Notes under the pieces: model-generated | What the model was told of the DNA's origin: nothing | The model's database searches: none | The model's input: the letters and a program-made list of their open reading frames with translations, nothing else | In this document: positions 42,982-55,128 of the stretch, piece by piece | How the letters are laid out: each line of letters opens with the position of its first letter | Position numbering within the stretch: the first letter of the stretch is position 1 | Position numbers and translations under genes: made by a program | DNA from: Branchiostoma belcheri | Taxonomy: Eukaryota; Chordata; Leptocardii; Amphioxiformes; Branchiostomatidae | NCBI RefSeq assembly: GCF_001625305.1 | Contig: NW_017802935.1 | Coordinates: 98,652-162,651, forward strand | DNA: 64,000 nucleotides | Direction: 5' to 3'

Positions 42982-45395
42982 GGGTCATGTGTGGCAAACT
43001 TTGTAAGATACATCACATAGGGTGAAACATTATGTGCATGTACATGAGTAAGCATGTCGGCAGAACGTACTGCACCTGTGTGAAACCTGCAATGTATCGT
43101 GCATAGCACTTCGGCAGAATGTCTCATACGAGGTTATATTCCCATATATATATAAGGTTGACATCCCATCTGTAGTTTCCAAATGTTATGTCAGAAAAGA
43201 TATCTTCTGCAACAGGCAAAATTCTGATGCAACGTTGACTAAATCCAACCAAAACCATGAAAAATCAAGGTTTTGCGCAGGCACAGTGTATTCTGCCGAC
43301 GTGCTCATGTACAAATGTAGTACACATACAATGTTTTCATAAACCATTTGTAAATTCCTACCACCATCTACCAAAAAAGAAAGTACAATGCATAGTGCAT
43401 CATCTGAGAGAGAAAAATACACCATAGACAGTGAAACATACATGTACAATGTACGTGTAGTAAACATATAGAATTTTCATAAACCATTTGTAAATTCCTA
43501 CCAACATGTACCAAACAAAGTAAAATGACTATTATCTGGGAGAGAAAGATACATCATAGAAGGTGAAACATACATAAAGTAGACATCAAAAGTTTTCATA
43601 AGTCATTTGTAAATTCCTACTACCAAAGTGTATCATCTGGGAGAGAAAAAACACCATAGAAGGTAAAAACATACATGTAGTACACACATAGAAAGTGTTC
43701 ATAAGTCATTTGTAAATTCCTACCGCCGTCTACCAAAGTACAATGCATCATCTGGGAGTGAAAAATACATCATAAAAGGTGAAATATACATGATTATAGT
43801 AAACATATAGAATTTTCATAAATCATTTGTAAATTCCTACCACTATGTACCAAACAATTATATACTATTTGGGAGAGCAGAAAAATATCAGATTCTGCTA
43901 TAATTGTATGTATGTATGGCATTTGTAATGTCAGAATGTTTGCTGTCTTCAAAACTCTGGTACAAGATTGACTGATGACAGCTACTTTTAGAACTGTACA
44001 ATCACGTGTATACAAAATACAGTACAATGGAGACCTACGTACAAGTATAACTTACCTGCTTACCACTACACATGTATGTGTTATAACTTCTCAACAAAGT
44101 ATGTACTACTGCATTATCAGCAGTTTCATCTGTTGTCCCTATTTGTATCCCATCTTATGAAAAATATCTTAGATGACTTGTTACTTAGGACGATATTGCC
44201 AAGTACATGCACCAAGTTTATAATGTACAGAACTTTAGACATTGACCAACTCCCAGTTGGTTGAACTTAACTTGTACAGTTGAAGTTTTGTTTTCCCCTC
44301 AATAGAAGTGGTCAACATCTACAACAAAGACCATACTTTATATACAGACTGAATGGTCATGATATTTGATAGTCTCAATCTATTCGGCAACCGCTATGTA
44401 CATGTATAAGGAATTGTGTATCCAAGAATTACATTATGTTATGTCTACATGTAGATCCGACTAAGGGAACTTTGTTGACTATACATGTACCTGTTACATT
44501 ATATTTACTCTTGCCAAAATTGTGTAGAATACTGCTGCTTTCCCCCCCTATATTATACCAGTATTTTGTGTACAGTATTCTTTGTGTAAATATCTTTATG
44601 TGATATGCACTGTACAAAAATGTAGCATGTAAACAGGCATGCAGCTTATAAGAGTTGAAGATATAAAGTCAGGGTCTTGAATGTTAGAGATACTTAATGT
44701 GATATACTCATGATTGTACACACACATTTCACACTATGTAAAACATTTAAGTTCTAATATTTATTCTTGGTGCTAAGTATAATTGTCATCATGTGTGTAC
44801 TCATGTTTAGCAGCCTATATAGCAAGTCATGTGTAATATTAAACCGACATGTGACCAATACGTCCATGCAATAGTAGATATTTGATTTCATATGTGCTTG
44901 AATTGTAGTGAACGGTTTACCCAAGCACTAAATGTTGTGAAAGAAATGTGTACATGTATGTAGCTGCTAGTCACTTGTACTCTGGGTGACTGCTACCATT
45001 TCTCAACCATGCACAGCCAGCAGAGTTTTGAAAGGAATCAAGTGCATATAACTGCTATGTTTCATCTTAAAATGGTGATTACAAATAGCAACTACAGTAC
45101 ATATATTCTTCTGAGAAAATCTACAGTAACTGTGTTATGTAAAGTTATACCATTTTGGGGAAATGTACTAGTAGTAGTCAGAAATTGCAAGATATTTTCT
45201 GCTGCATGTTGTAGGGTTGATCCTAGCCTATGGAATGTATAAGATTCCTATGCCAAGATTAGCTTTTAAGTGCTGTATGAGTGCAGATGATACAGATTGT
45301 TAGTTGTATGCAGCAAACCTGTACAAACTTTAATATAAATGCTGCTGAGTGCCATCGTAGAGATGGTGCAAAATAAAGCTTGTGAAGTGTGGACT
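42982..45395 (+). other. RB1CC1: RB1CC1 3'UTR (inferred)
   Basis: No coding exon follows the TGA at 42979-42981. A clear AATAAA at 45372-45377 gives a likely end. The UTR holds a MITE copy (43050-43305) and the minisatellite at 43337-43880. The end point is inferred. Confidence 0.45.
43337..43880. repeat. Minisatellite, about five units of 105-140 bp
   Basis: Units start at 43337, 43477, 43594, 43699 and 43814 with TCATAA(A/G)(C/T)CATTTGTA and later GGGAGAGAAAAATACACC. Diverged, so old. Confidence 0.85.
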
Positions 45396-45419
45396 CCTTA
45401 TCATTTTTGTAGTCTAGTT

Positions 45420-45645
45420 ATTATGTTTACCGAAGGAAAACATACATGTTTTGTTTTTACTCAGTTTCTTCCTCTTCTTTTCCAAACACCAACCTCTGAC
45501 CTGGCCAATGACATGACTAGTTGACGTCTGTCACCATGGTGACTGGTGTTGGGTTTCATAATGTTGCAATTTCATGGTCTGCTCTGCTCCTGTCACCATA
45601 TACTTGTAGTACATGTATGTGAATGTGTTAAAAATTAATGGCAGA
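45420..45645 (+). repeat. Dispersed repeat with X-box-like palindrome (copy)
   Basis: Begins TTATGTTTACCGAAGGAAAA and carries GTCACCATGGTGAC at 45530-45543, a perfect palindrome. It lies just beyond the inferred RB1CC1 poly(A) site. Confidence 0.7.
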
Positions 45646-45868
45646 CCATGTCGGAACGTAAACATTACAAATGTTACTTCTATAGTTTTTCATCATTGCA
45701 GTTATTCTACTGTAACATACTTTTTTTGTGAATATGTTGCATAATGTCAAAGTATCTTTTAATTTAAAACTCCCAAAGTGTCAGGTTGTCTTATTTTTAA
45801 AGATCTGAGAAAAGAATACATAAAAGCTAAGAAAAGACAAACACATGTACATGTTGGGCAGACTAGCC

Positions 45869-45874
45869 TTTATT
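45869..45874 (-). terminator. Candidate LAPTM4 (left copy) poly(A) signal
   Basis: AATAAA on the minus strand, 1.7 kb past the stop codon. The region 45875-47581 contains no gene; it is AT-rich, with one dispersed repeat at 47295-47490. If correct, the RB1CC1 and LAPTM4 transcripts converge with about 470 bases between ends. Confidence 0.35.
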
Positions 45875-47294
45875 TATAGTAGAGATGTGTGTACCGTTCA
45901 CCAAACTGAATCTTTGGTTGAATTTCTTCATATAGATCCCTCCTATACAGTTATAGATAATGGCTCAAAGAGTTAAGAAGTAAACTGAATTTGCAATGTT
46001 GATGTATTTACATCTTCGATGTAAGATATAAAACACGACATCTACAATGTAATAATACAAGCCAGCTACATGTACATGGTACACTTCACATTACAGAAAA
46101 GGATGATTATTTCTGTTCTTACTTGTTGCAGCATGTTCTGTTCACACCAGATTCACCATACAGCCACACATGTACATTTACTACAAACATAATTAGGGAG
46201 GACAGACTTAGCTAGGTTTTTTACCTAACAAGTATAAACGTAAAATCAAGGAAAATTTATCTCCCATATATTTCCACACTTACTACCACCAATTAGTTAA
46301 TCTGGTTGGGTAAACTAAAAAGAATGACAAGTGCTACACTCTCTTTACCACTCATCAGTTTCAAAATCATTGAATCTCAAATCAGAATCGACTTGCCACT
46401 TTCAGATGGGATCGCATCACAGCCCTTCAAATTGCACTTATCTGGAAAAAAACTCAATCCACAAGTTTTTTTTTAATAATCTCTCACTGGAAGCCAATAC
46501 TTGTTCTACTACACAAATAGTACAATATAGATCAGAAAATACATCAAATCTCTTCAATTACTGCTTATTTGCCAGCATCAAGTATTTAACATTGCTATTA
46601 ACCTTGAAGCTACATCGTGGCTATATATGTAAGAAGATACAAGGACACTGTGCTCATAGAATTATTCAATATATATATAGTTTTTTTTTGCACATCGTGA
46701 TAGGCCATATTCTTGTGAAAGGTGACATTCACCAAAATACCAGAAAATCTTGCTATTAGAACTCCTAAAGAAAGCTTCACCACTGGCCTATACATTTACA
46801 CAATATTATCATAGACAAGCAGCAAACATAATTTATGCTAGTTGAATAATAATGCAGGTTTACCTTAACAAAGAAATGGCCATTCCTTTAGAAATGACCA
46901 TTTCGTCTGAACCACTATGTAAATAGTTCACTCTTCTGAAAAGACAATATTGTATGGATACAACTAAACTAAAGGCAACCTTCCTTTGCACTGCATATAG
47001 TCTGAAGGCAAAAGTGAGCAGGGAAACAGAGGAATTTCCTTTCTGTGTATTTACTTTTCCATTAACATTGGTAGGTTGTTGATCGGACTTCCTTTTTTTG
47101 TGACATTGTCTAAGGCATCACCAATTTAATTTGTTGGTTCTGGGACTTCAAAAAGATATGTTTAACTGGGAAAATGTAACGAAAACAAAGCCTGAGAACC
47201 ATATTGATGCACACAACTTTATGGAGTGAATACAGTCATAGAGTCATATTTAACTTTCCTTCCTGCCTTCTGCTTTGATTTGCTATATTTATGC

Positions 47295-47490
47295 TTACCT
47301 AAGCAGAAGGAAAACATATTGTTTTCGCTCTGTATCTTATTCCTCTTCTCCAAAGAAATAAAGTCAATGACCAGGACCAGATGTCTGTCACCATGGTAAC
47401 TAGTGTTGGGTTACATCATGTTGCAATTTTATAGCAGGAGGGATTTAGACTCCTGTCACCATATATATGAGTGTTTGAGTAATGTTACTT
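47295..47490 (+). repeat. Dispersed repeat with perfect X-box (copy)
   Basis: AAGCAGAAGGAAAACATATT through GTCACCATGGTAAC (47387-47400) and GTGTTGGGTTACATCATGTT. Lies in the probable 3'UTR of LAPTM4. Confidence 0.75.
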
Positions 47491-47581
47491 TGAAATGTCC
47501 GAGAACCAAGGAAGCAAATTGGTGCGGCCTCGGGAAGGTCCTGCTTGTTGTCTTGTTGTTGTTTATGTCTCTTGTTGTTAT

Positions 47582-50181
47582 TTATGTCTCAGTTGCCGGG
47601 GTGTAGGGCGGGGGAGGCGGCATCTTGGTCACAGTGTCATAGCTGGGAGGGAGCAGGGCCTGGTTGTGGGGAGAATACAATCTGTTAGTGTTAGTCATTC
47701 GGAAAACACTTCAAAATTGAAATTCATTTTTAGGCATACATGTAGGTGCTCTGGTGCACCTAACAAAAAAGCAGGGCTCGAAATTCATTTTTGGGAAAAG
47801 GTGTACTGGTGCACCCAACCTAAAAAGTTAGGTGCACAAAATTTTTTTGGGTGCACCATAATATAAAATATCACATCAGCAATAACTTATCATGTTTCAT
47901 TCCTAAAGAAAAGTACTACAACAGTGATTTTATTATTTTGTGCCACTTAGATGTTAACAATTTGCTGTATACTATTGTACATTTAACATCTTTACATATG
48001 TAAACTGGTGTACCCACAGAAAAAAATTGGGTGCACAGCTAAAATTTTGGGTGCACTAAGGTGCACATGCACCCAGTATTTCCAGCCCCGATGTTGTAAT
48101 GAGACAACATTATAAGCTGAGTCCTGACCTCAGTGTCGGGGCAGTAGATGACCTCCATGAGGTTACGGGAGGTGATGTACTTGTAACATCCCCACACAAC
48201 ACCGATGAAGTAAGCCTGGAATACAACACAAACAGTTACTAAACATGGACTATCACTAATCTGCACATGCTAACAGCATCTATAATACTGTGGAGTTTGG
48301 TAACTTTCGTTGTGCAATCGTAACAGGATCAAAATCAGAGAGAATTCTAGAGATGTGTCAGCATTTCATAGAGATCCTTTTAGAAATGGCATGCCCCAAT
48401 TAAACTGCAAGCCCACAAGATACAACATTCCTTATAGGCTGTACATGTAAAATAAAAAAAATAAAAATTAACGGCTCTCAGTGGCCAATGTGCAGATGTT
48501 GTCACATTGGCGCACCAAATCCGTAGGCTGTTTTTGGCACACAGATTAGCCTAAGAGGCTCAGTGGGCGTCACTCCACCGTACAGGTGGGGAAGTCGTGT
48601 AAAGTGCCTTTCCCAAGGGCACAACGTCGGGCCACGGTGAGTATTGAACCCGGGACCTCTCGGTTCGGGCCTCTCGGTTCCGAGTCCAACACTCTAACCA
48701 TTACACCACTGACGCTACATGTAAAAGGCACGAGGTAATTTTTTCCTGTAAAAGCCTTACCTTGATGATCATGACCAGGAAGAAGATAGCCATGCAGATC
48801 AGCAGCAGGTACTGAGGGTCCATCTTCATCAGTTCTTCACGGTACGGCAAGTTGGGCTGCAAGGACCAGAAAACATCGCGTTAACTTGAAACTGTATTCC
48901 CACCTTCAGGGGGCACACGCCCGTTTATTTCACGTTTCCAATCAAATTGACGGTGGCTCTCAAAATGATGTTACGTCAAACAAAATTAAGACTGGATGGC
49001 ACACTGGTTGTAATAATTACAATGATGGTACGTAAGTCCTGATAATGCTTAAAAACTCTGCAGAGCCCTGCAGGCCTCGAAATTAACTTTTTTCACTATT
49101 GTCCCAGAATTGTCCCGAACATAGATTTCAATTGTCCCGAACTGAAGATGGACTGTCCCAGCCTGCTTTTCAGGAAATAAGTTGATGACAAAAATAAGAA
49201 AACAACAACTGAATTTGTACAACTTGAAGTCCACTTTATTAGTAAATGTAGGGAAATACATGATAATATCATGGGCATGGCACCGTCCCTGATATTTGGA
49301 ATCCCTGATTGGTCAAATTTAAATGTTTGTCAGAGTATTATATATTTATAGGCTGCCAGCAGTCTGCAGCAGGATGGATGGATCGCGTTCCCAAATGACG
49401 TGGATGGTCTTAGAATTTTCCAATTGCCCCAAAATTGTCCCGAAACGTAATTTGAATTGTCCCAAGCTGAAAATTTAGTGTCATTTGACACTGGGACAAT
49501 GTTAATTTCGAGCCCTGCCCTGTTTAGTAAATCCTGTATTTACCCTATAATGCGAGCTTTGTAAAATTTGTGCTGGACTGAGCTGTCTGAGCATGAAACT
49601 CCCCATCTCATAAAGGGAGACAAAAATAAGTAGCACTGAACTGAAGACCCTGTACCTTGCCCCCTACTTCTGCCGCAAAGAAATTTCTTGTTTTGTAGTA
49701 ACAGGAAGATATGAAGGATAAAGCTGGGTGAACAATAAATGAAAGCCTTACGTTTTGCTCCATGAAGGTCCTGATGTTGGGCATGTAGGAGACGAAGCCT
49801 ATGGCTGTGAGACAGCCGACGGTGAAGTCAAACACTTGGATACAGAAAAACGGCAGCAGGTAGCCTGCACGGTGCTGGGGGGGAGGAAGGGGGGAGAAAA
49901 CAGTTTAGACCACACGTCTATTAACTAGAGTTATACCTTATATATATACACACATGAAATATTTAGAGCTTTTGCATGACGGGGAACAACGGACGTTAAG
50001 CCGTGCAGTGAGTATGAGTGAGTGTTTTGAAAATTTCATGCATCTATGCATGGGGATGTTCACCTTTCACTAACTACATCCTTCATACATAATTTCACAA
50101 ATATGAAATTCCAATCATTCAAATCACAGAATATAAAACAAAAATCCATCCAGTTGATCTAGTTATCTTGGTGACTAACAG

Positions 50182-50230
<49 letters not shown>

Positions 50231-53200
50231 AAAAACGCCAAAATAGTAACTTTCCTTTTTCTATGGAGGAAAACTGCTGAAACCACAGCTTACATTTAGT
50301 CCTCTTACTAGCTTGCACAGACATCTACATACAGCTTTTTTCAACCTTGTTCTTCTTTTGTGACATGGAACCTATTTCAACACTGCTTTGCTATATATAA
50401 AGCTAGCGCATTTAGTTGTTGATAAGTGTACTGGGTTCTTTCCCTTACCTTTATAGCACCATACAGCATGAGCAGAGTCATGGTAAAGGTGAAGAAAGTG
50501 ATGGCCAGGGCCACACAGTTATCTGTGGGGGAGACAGAATAGCTGTTAGCTTTGGGCAACTTGGTGAATTGTATATTCATGCCATGCATATGTATGACAC
50601 ATGCTAAAAAGTCCTTGCCTGGTTACCAAACCTATTATAGCTCCCGATTCCTATATGCTCCTCTCTGCAGCGGTAGGACTCGGGAGCTATAAATTATAAT
50701 AGGTTTGGTAACCAGGCTAAAAAAGTCCTGTATGTATCAGCAAACCGGCAGCTGTCCATCTGTACAAGGCATTCCAGGGTAAGTGAAAATGTTTATACAA
50801 CAGGAATTCAGCATGCACCTATCCACTCCAGGCTCCAAAAAGAGACTTCGCTTGCCTAGAAATTGAAGTCAAGTGCATCGAGCCATTAACACAGTATCAG
50901 TTTGAAGAACAAAGCGTCACACAAGAGAAGTAGAACATGCCAACTCAATCATACAGGGATACAAGTAGTACATCTAACTTTAGACAGAAATCCAGCATCA
51001 ACTTTTCATGGAAGTCACGCAATCTGGTAAGTTTGCCCAAGCTAACTCTACTTTACAGGCAACGATACAACAAGACTTCATGCAAATCATGATACACAAT
51101 CAGTGGTACACATAGATACAGTAGGTACAGAGACACAATAGATACAGAGGAAAATACCATGCTCTTCTTATTAGGTCATACACATGATACAGTACCCCCA
51201 TTTTTGTCCTCTGATTCTCCTCCCATTACTGTGTAATAAGGGGACCACTGGGGAGCTACATGTACATGGGAAAAACAAAACTTTGCCTTTTAAGTTAGGT
51301 TGCTGTAGTGAAACAAATTAAAAAGATCATCAAAACTTTTTCGGTGAAGTATCATACTCATAGTCTGCTTGCCCAAGTTATCTTAGATTTTGACTTACTA
51401 TGTCCTTATTCCTTGTACAATATACTTACAACTTACATGAGAATTAACAAGTGGTTTGATTTGATTTTGATTTTATTGAAATTGCTGCTGGTGTTGTGTC
51501 CCGCACATACATGTAGATATGGATACTGGACAGACAATAATCATTTTTACTTGAGTCTAGTGGGGAAAGTCGTGTAAAGTGCCTTTCCCAAGAGCACAAG
51601 ATCAGTGACATGTCAGGACTCGAAACCGGGACCTCTTGATTCCGAGTCGTGCACGCTGCCATTGCGCCACACGACCCCACTGACAAGTGGTTAGGCCATA
51701 GCAAACAAACAAACAAACAGGCAAACAAAAAGTAACGTCACAACAAATAAACACACAAAAAAGTACCAACTCCCTACATTAATTACCAAACCTACAGAGA
51801 AACAAAACCATACGTACCGCTGCCGCGTGCAGTTTCGTTGCCGTTATAGTTGAGGCTGTACCAGGTGTCTCCCTTTGGCATGGCCTCCGGATGGGTGATC
51901 AGGTAGGCCAGCACCAGCATCCCCAGCAGGTGACACACCTGTACAGGTGATGCAAGGTGAGTAAAGGTGTGGTGGACAAAATACTGCAGCTACATGTAGA
52001 AGCATGTTGTACATGTATTGTGCTTAGCACTTTGGCAGAATGTCTCATATAAGGGCGTATTTGCATATATCAGAAGGATGGCATCCTGTTAGTAAATAAT
52101 AGTAGTTTCAAAATGTTATGGCGAAAAAGATATCGTCTGCAACGGGCAAAATCCTGATGCAATGTTGACCAAGCATCCAGTGAAAACTTTGAAAAATCAG
52201 GGTTTCACGCAGGCGCAGTACGTTCTGTGCTAGCTACATGTTGGCACAACGTAATGTGCCTGCACAAAACAGTTAACCTCTAATGTATTGTGCATAGCAC
52301 TTCGGCAGGACGACTCTTTTGAGTAATCACAATGACATCCTGTCCACAGTTTTCAAATGTTACGTCAGAAAAGGTATTTGCGACGGGCCAAATTCTGAAT
52401 CTGATGCAATGTTGACCAAACATCCAGCAAAAAGCCAGTTTTCGTGCAGGCACAGACAGTACATTCTACCAACAAGCTACATCTAGCAAGATCAAATATC
52501 TGTACCCTACACAAACAACAAATAGTTTGTTTATTTACTCTTCAAGTTCAACATAGTTTGTTTATTTACTCTTCAAGTTCAACATAACTATTGAAGGCAT
52601 AACAGGTGTCACCACCATTTCAAAGCCGGACATGTTTAAAAGTACATTAGAAAAATACTAGTATTACAACAAATAATTGTGTTAATTCTTGATAATATCA
52701 TACAGGTGTTTTCCATTCTGGTATGTCCATGTTTCATTTTCATTTTCGTTCCTACATGTATAGACAACCATCCTAAAAACAAGTGGTTTTTGCATATCTG
52801 CTTCAAACCTTCAAATCTTGTACAGTACAAGATGGTATAGAATGTTTATGAAAATTTCCTATCTCTACTTATTTTTTTCACAGCAACAAATCAAAGCCTG
52901 CCTCAAAATGACATCACTTCCTGATATTATGAAATTTGATGACTGTACCCAAAGAAACAAAAGCTCGAACACAAAAGACCCGTCTTCAAAAATAAACATA
53001 AAGTCACGTACATTAAGTGCATTATCTATAATATAAATTCAATCTCAAATTGTTTGCACATTTCCGTGTTGTTCAGTCTCCTTGTTACTCTGACAACCAT
53101 AAAATGTGTCATAATATAAATATTTTGCTGCTACTTCCGCAGATTTTCTGATGATACGTGTAAATCTAAGACCGCCATCTTTGTTTTTCACAAGCTTGTA

Positions 53201-53479
53201 AGAATATATCACTGTATTGTCAGACAACAGTCCAACATTTACGAAGATTCGCACCATGACATCTCCACAAACACACGAAAATCGATCTGGAATACACTGA
53301 AGAGTTACTTCTGCTGAAAATATAGGGTTTTAGCGGTGAAAAATGGCAGAAAATGGAAAAGAAGTAACGTTACAACTCACCAGGTGTAGGAGGCCGATCA
53401 TGATGGCCCCTGCCCGGACATGCAAGCACCCGCAACAGCAGCGAAATTCGCCACGTTTCATCCCTTCTTTCGCCTGCAT
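47582..53479 (-). CDS. LAPTM4: LAPTM4-type lysosomal transmembrane protein, complete left copy
   Basis: Seven exons in phase: 53479-53381, 51938-51818, 50522-50449, 49874-49752, 48856-48761, 48215-48129 and 47659-47582; 225 aa (human LAPTM4A 233). The start ATG at 53479 follows an in-frame stop. N-terminal Cys cluster (RCCCGCLHVRAGAIMIG), four hydrophobic segments (exons 1-2, 3, 4 and 5) with an extracytosolic loop after TM1 (PEAMPKGDTWYSLNYNGN), then AYFIGVVWGCYKYITSRN. The cytosolic tail ends with two PPxY motifs (LLPPSYD and PPPPPYTP), which in this family bind NEDD4-type ligases and steer the protein to late endosomes and lysosomes. Exon 7 is short and its acceptor (ACAACCAG) was chosen by phase. 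The matching gene in the right block lacks exons 6 and 7. Confidence 0.92.
47772..48096. mobile_element. GTGCACCC dispersed repeat, full-length copy
   Basis: The left end CAGGGCTCGAAATTCATTTT and the right end CAGTATTTCCAGCCCCG are imperfectly inverted. GGTGCACCCAACC boxes and an AT-rich centre lie between. It sits in the last LAPTM4 intron. Confidence 0.65.
48545..48715 (-). mobile_element. tRNA-derived SINE, shared by both units
   Basis: Minus strand: GTCAGTGGTGTAATGGTTAG (A box) and CCGGGTTCAATAC (B box), then CCCTTGGGAAAGGCACTTTA. The right-unit copy is at 56585-56755, so insertion preceded the duplication. Confidence 0.75.
49074..49513. mobile_element. 440-bp hAT-like element, left unit only
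   Basis: CAGGCCTCGAAATTAAC at the left and GTTAATTTCGAGCCCTG at the right, with repeated TTGTCCC motifs inside. The right unit has the uninterrupted site CTGCAGAGCCCTGTTTAG at 57081, so insertion followed the duplication. The flanks suggest a short GCCCTG duplication. Confidence 0.75.
50183..50225. repeat. CA microsatellite
   Basis: Pure (CA)n, about 20 units, in LAPTM4 intron 3. Absent at the same place in the right unit. Confidence 0.9.
50628..50720. repeat. Foldback hairpin, shared by both units
   Basis: GCCTGGTTACCAAACCTATT and its inverse flank a short centre (TCCCGATTCC near the middle). The second copy is at 58072-58168. Confidence 0.7.
51455..51690 (-). mobile_element. tRNA-derived SINE, shared by both units
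   Basis: Same family as 25820-26033. The right-unit copy is at 58895-59118. Inserted before the duplication, in LAPTM4 intron 2. Confidence 0.75.
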
Positions 53480-53626
53480 TCTGACCAAATCCTCGCCTCC
53501 TTCCTTAAAACAAATCCTTAACTACCTCCTGGTCGGACAAAACGGTAAGAAATCGAGTTAAAAACGCAGTAATTTGAAAAGGAACTGTTCCTCTCAGTTT
53601 CGTCTACTTCTCGTCCGACTTCTTGG

Positions 53627-53659
53627 TTACGTCATACGGGTCACATGATCTCATGTGAC
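53627..53659. promoter_or_regulatory. LAPTM4: LAPTM4 promoter elements: CRE and paired E-boxes (left copy)
   Basis: TTACGTCA (53627-53634) and GTCACATGATCTCATGTGAC (53640-53659), a palindrome of two M-box-type sites (TCACATGA/TCATGTGA), lie about 150-180 bases upstream of the start codon. The same array is at 61047-61079. MITF/TFE factors, which drive lysosomal genes, bind such E-boxes. Inferred. Confidence 0.5.
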
Positions 53660-55128
53660 TAACATAACCGGTATCCATGCGCCGTGGTGGAGGTGACGAC
53701 AAGCGGCGATGCGCCCACACAAAGTAGTCCTAGAAAACCCATAATTTTGTTCGGTCTTCCTGTGATTATGTTTCTCAATTTCTTTGCTTATCGGTGTGAA
53801 TAATCATTTGACTCATCTCTATTCCAGTGAAACTAAACCATTACAATGTTATATCACGAATAGACGAGTGGCAGTTCGATTATAGACCCCCTAGCGTCCT
53901 TCTCTATTACTGCAGCAGAACTTCCTAGGGGGCGTATCTGGCAGATTGTCGTGATTTTTGGTGTAGATGCCTTACGCGATTAATGATGTAATTGGGTGAT
54001 AATTGATGAGGAAAATTCATAAATAAGATGAGCTAGACGTGTCACAAATTTGTTATTAAAAGATCACTTGCAGAGCTTGATTGTATGTATTATGTCCTTC
54101 AGTAACGTTAGTCAGTGTAATATGATACGTAAAATGAAGGCTCAAGGTCATACATGATATGGAAAAAATATATAAAGCAAAAATGAGCAATCTGTAAGTA
54201 GGTGTACTCAAGATAAAATTTGAAGTGTGTTGGTACCATGATTTTTAATTTCAAAAATACAGCTTTTGATCATTGACACATTAACAGATCATATACGATA
54301 TACTAGTAGTATTTAAACATCACCAAGCTTGTACCAAAGAGGGCATTGCATTTATTTTACTGTGTACAGTAATGGGAACATGTACATGTACATGTACATA
54401 CAAATATTTGAAGTAATATAAAATATCATACCATTTTTTCTACCTACCTTCCTACCTACCTAGTCCCTCGACCTCTGGTACATCACATGTACAGAATATT
54501 TGTGATTGATAGGAGCCATGAAGTCAACACTAACCGCAGTAATTTGAAGTTAAATTGCACATAATTGTAAGATACATAACGTTACATTTGTAATACATTA
54601 AATTACAGGACCAACATTGAAACATCAAATATTTGAAGACCACACTACCACTGCTTCCAAGAGTCAGTGGTATGTCATGTATTTTTTCATGATCATATAT
54701 TTAAAATTCATCTAAAACTCATCTATAGAATTTTTTTTCCTTTTCACCTCTTTACAGTCTGTGTGTCACTTTCCATTTAGCCTTTGGGCATGAGTTTGGA
54801 AACAAATCAAAAACAAAAAGTTAAATTTTTAAAACTTAATCAGCATGAAACAAGACTGGAACTGGGCAAATTATAACATTTCTTATACTGTCCCAACAGA
54901 GGTTTAGACGTCAGATTATTTTTGATGTGTTTTTTTCTGGCTTTCTGATTTTTTTTTTTTATCTTTCTGGCTTTCTGATTTTTTTTTTCCGTATCTTTTT
55001 TTTTTTTGCCAGCCAAACTATGGTGGCATATAGGATACTGCCCTGCCATTTTGATACTGTGTTCCCAATTTCATACTGTTTTGCAGCCTCCAAAAAAATT
55101 ATGCTTGGAAACTAAATTTTTTCAAAAC
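53660..55128. other. Intergenic between LAPTM4 and MYND genes (left unit)
   Basis: No coding sequence supported. A conserved paired CCCCCTAG/CTAGGGGG motif is at 53886-53938 (also 61267-61321). A poly-T tandem repeat (CTTTCTGGCTTTCTGATTTT) at 54925-55010 lies in the probable MYND 3'UTR; the Lys-rich frame there is an artefact. A LINE tail relic is near 54775. Confidence 0.6.

Noticed and set aside
54840..55049. Lys-rich small protein (minus strand)
   Set aside because: Comes from a poly-T/CTTTCTGG tandem repeat in the MYND 3' region; also seen at 63222 with different ends.
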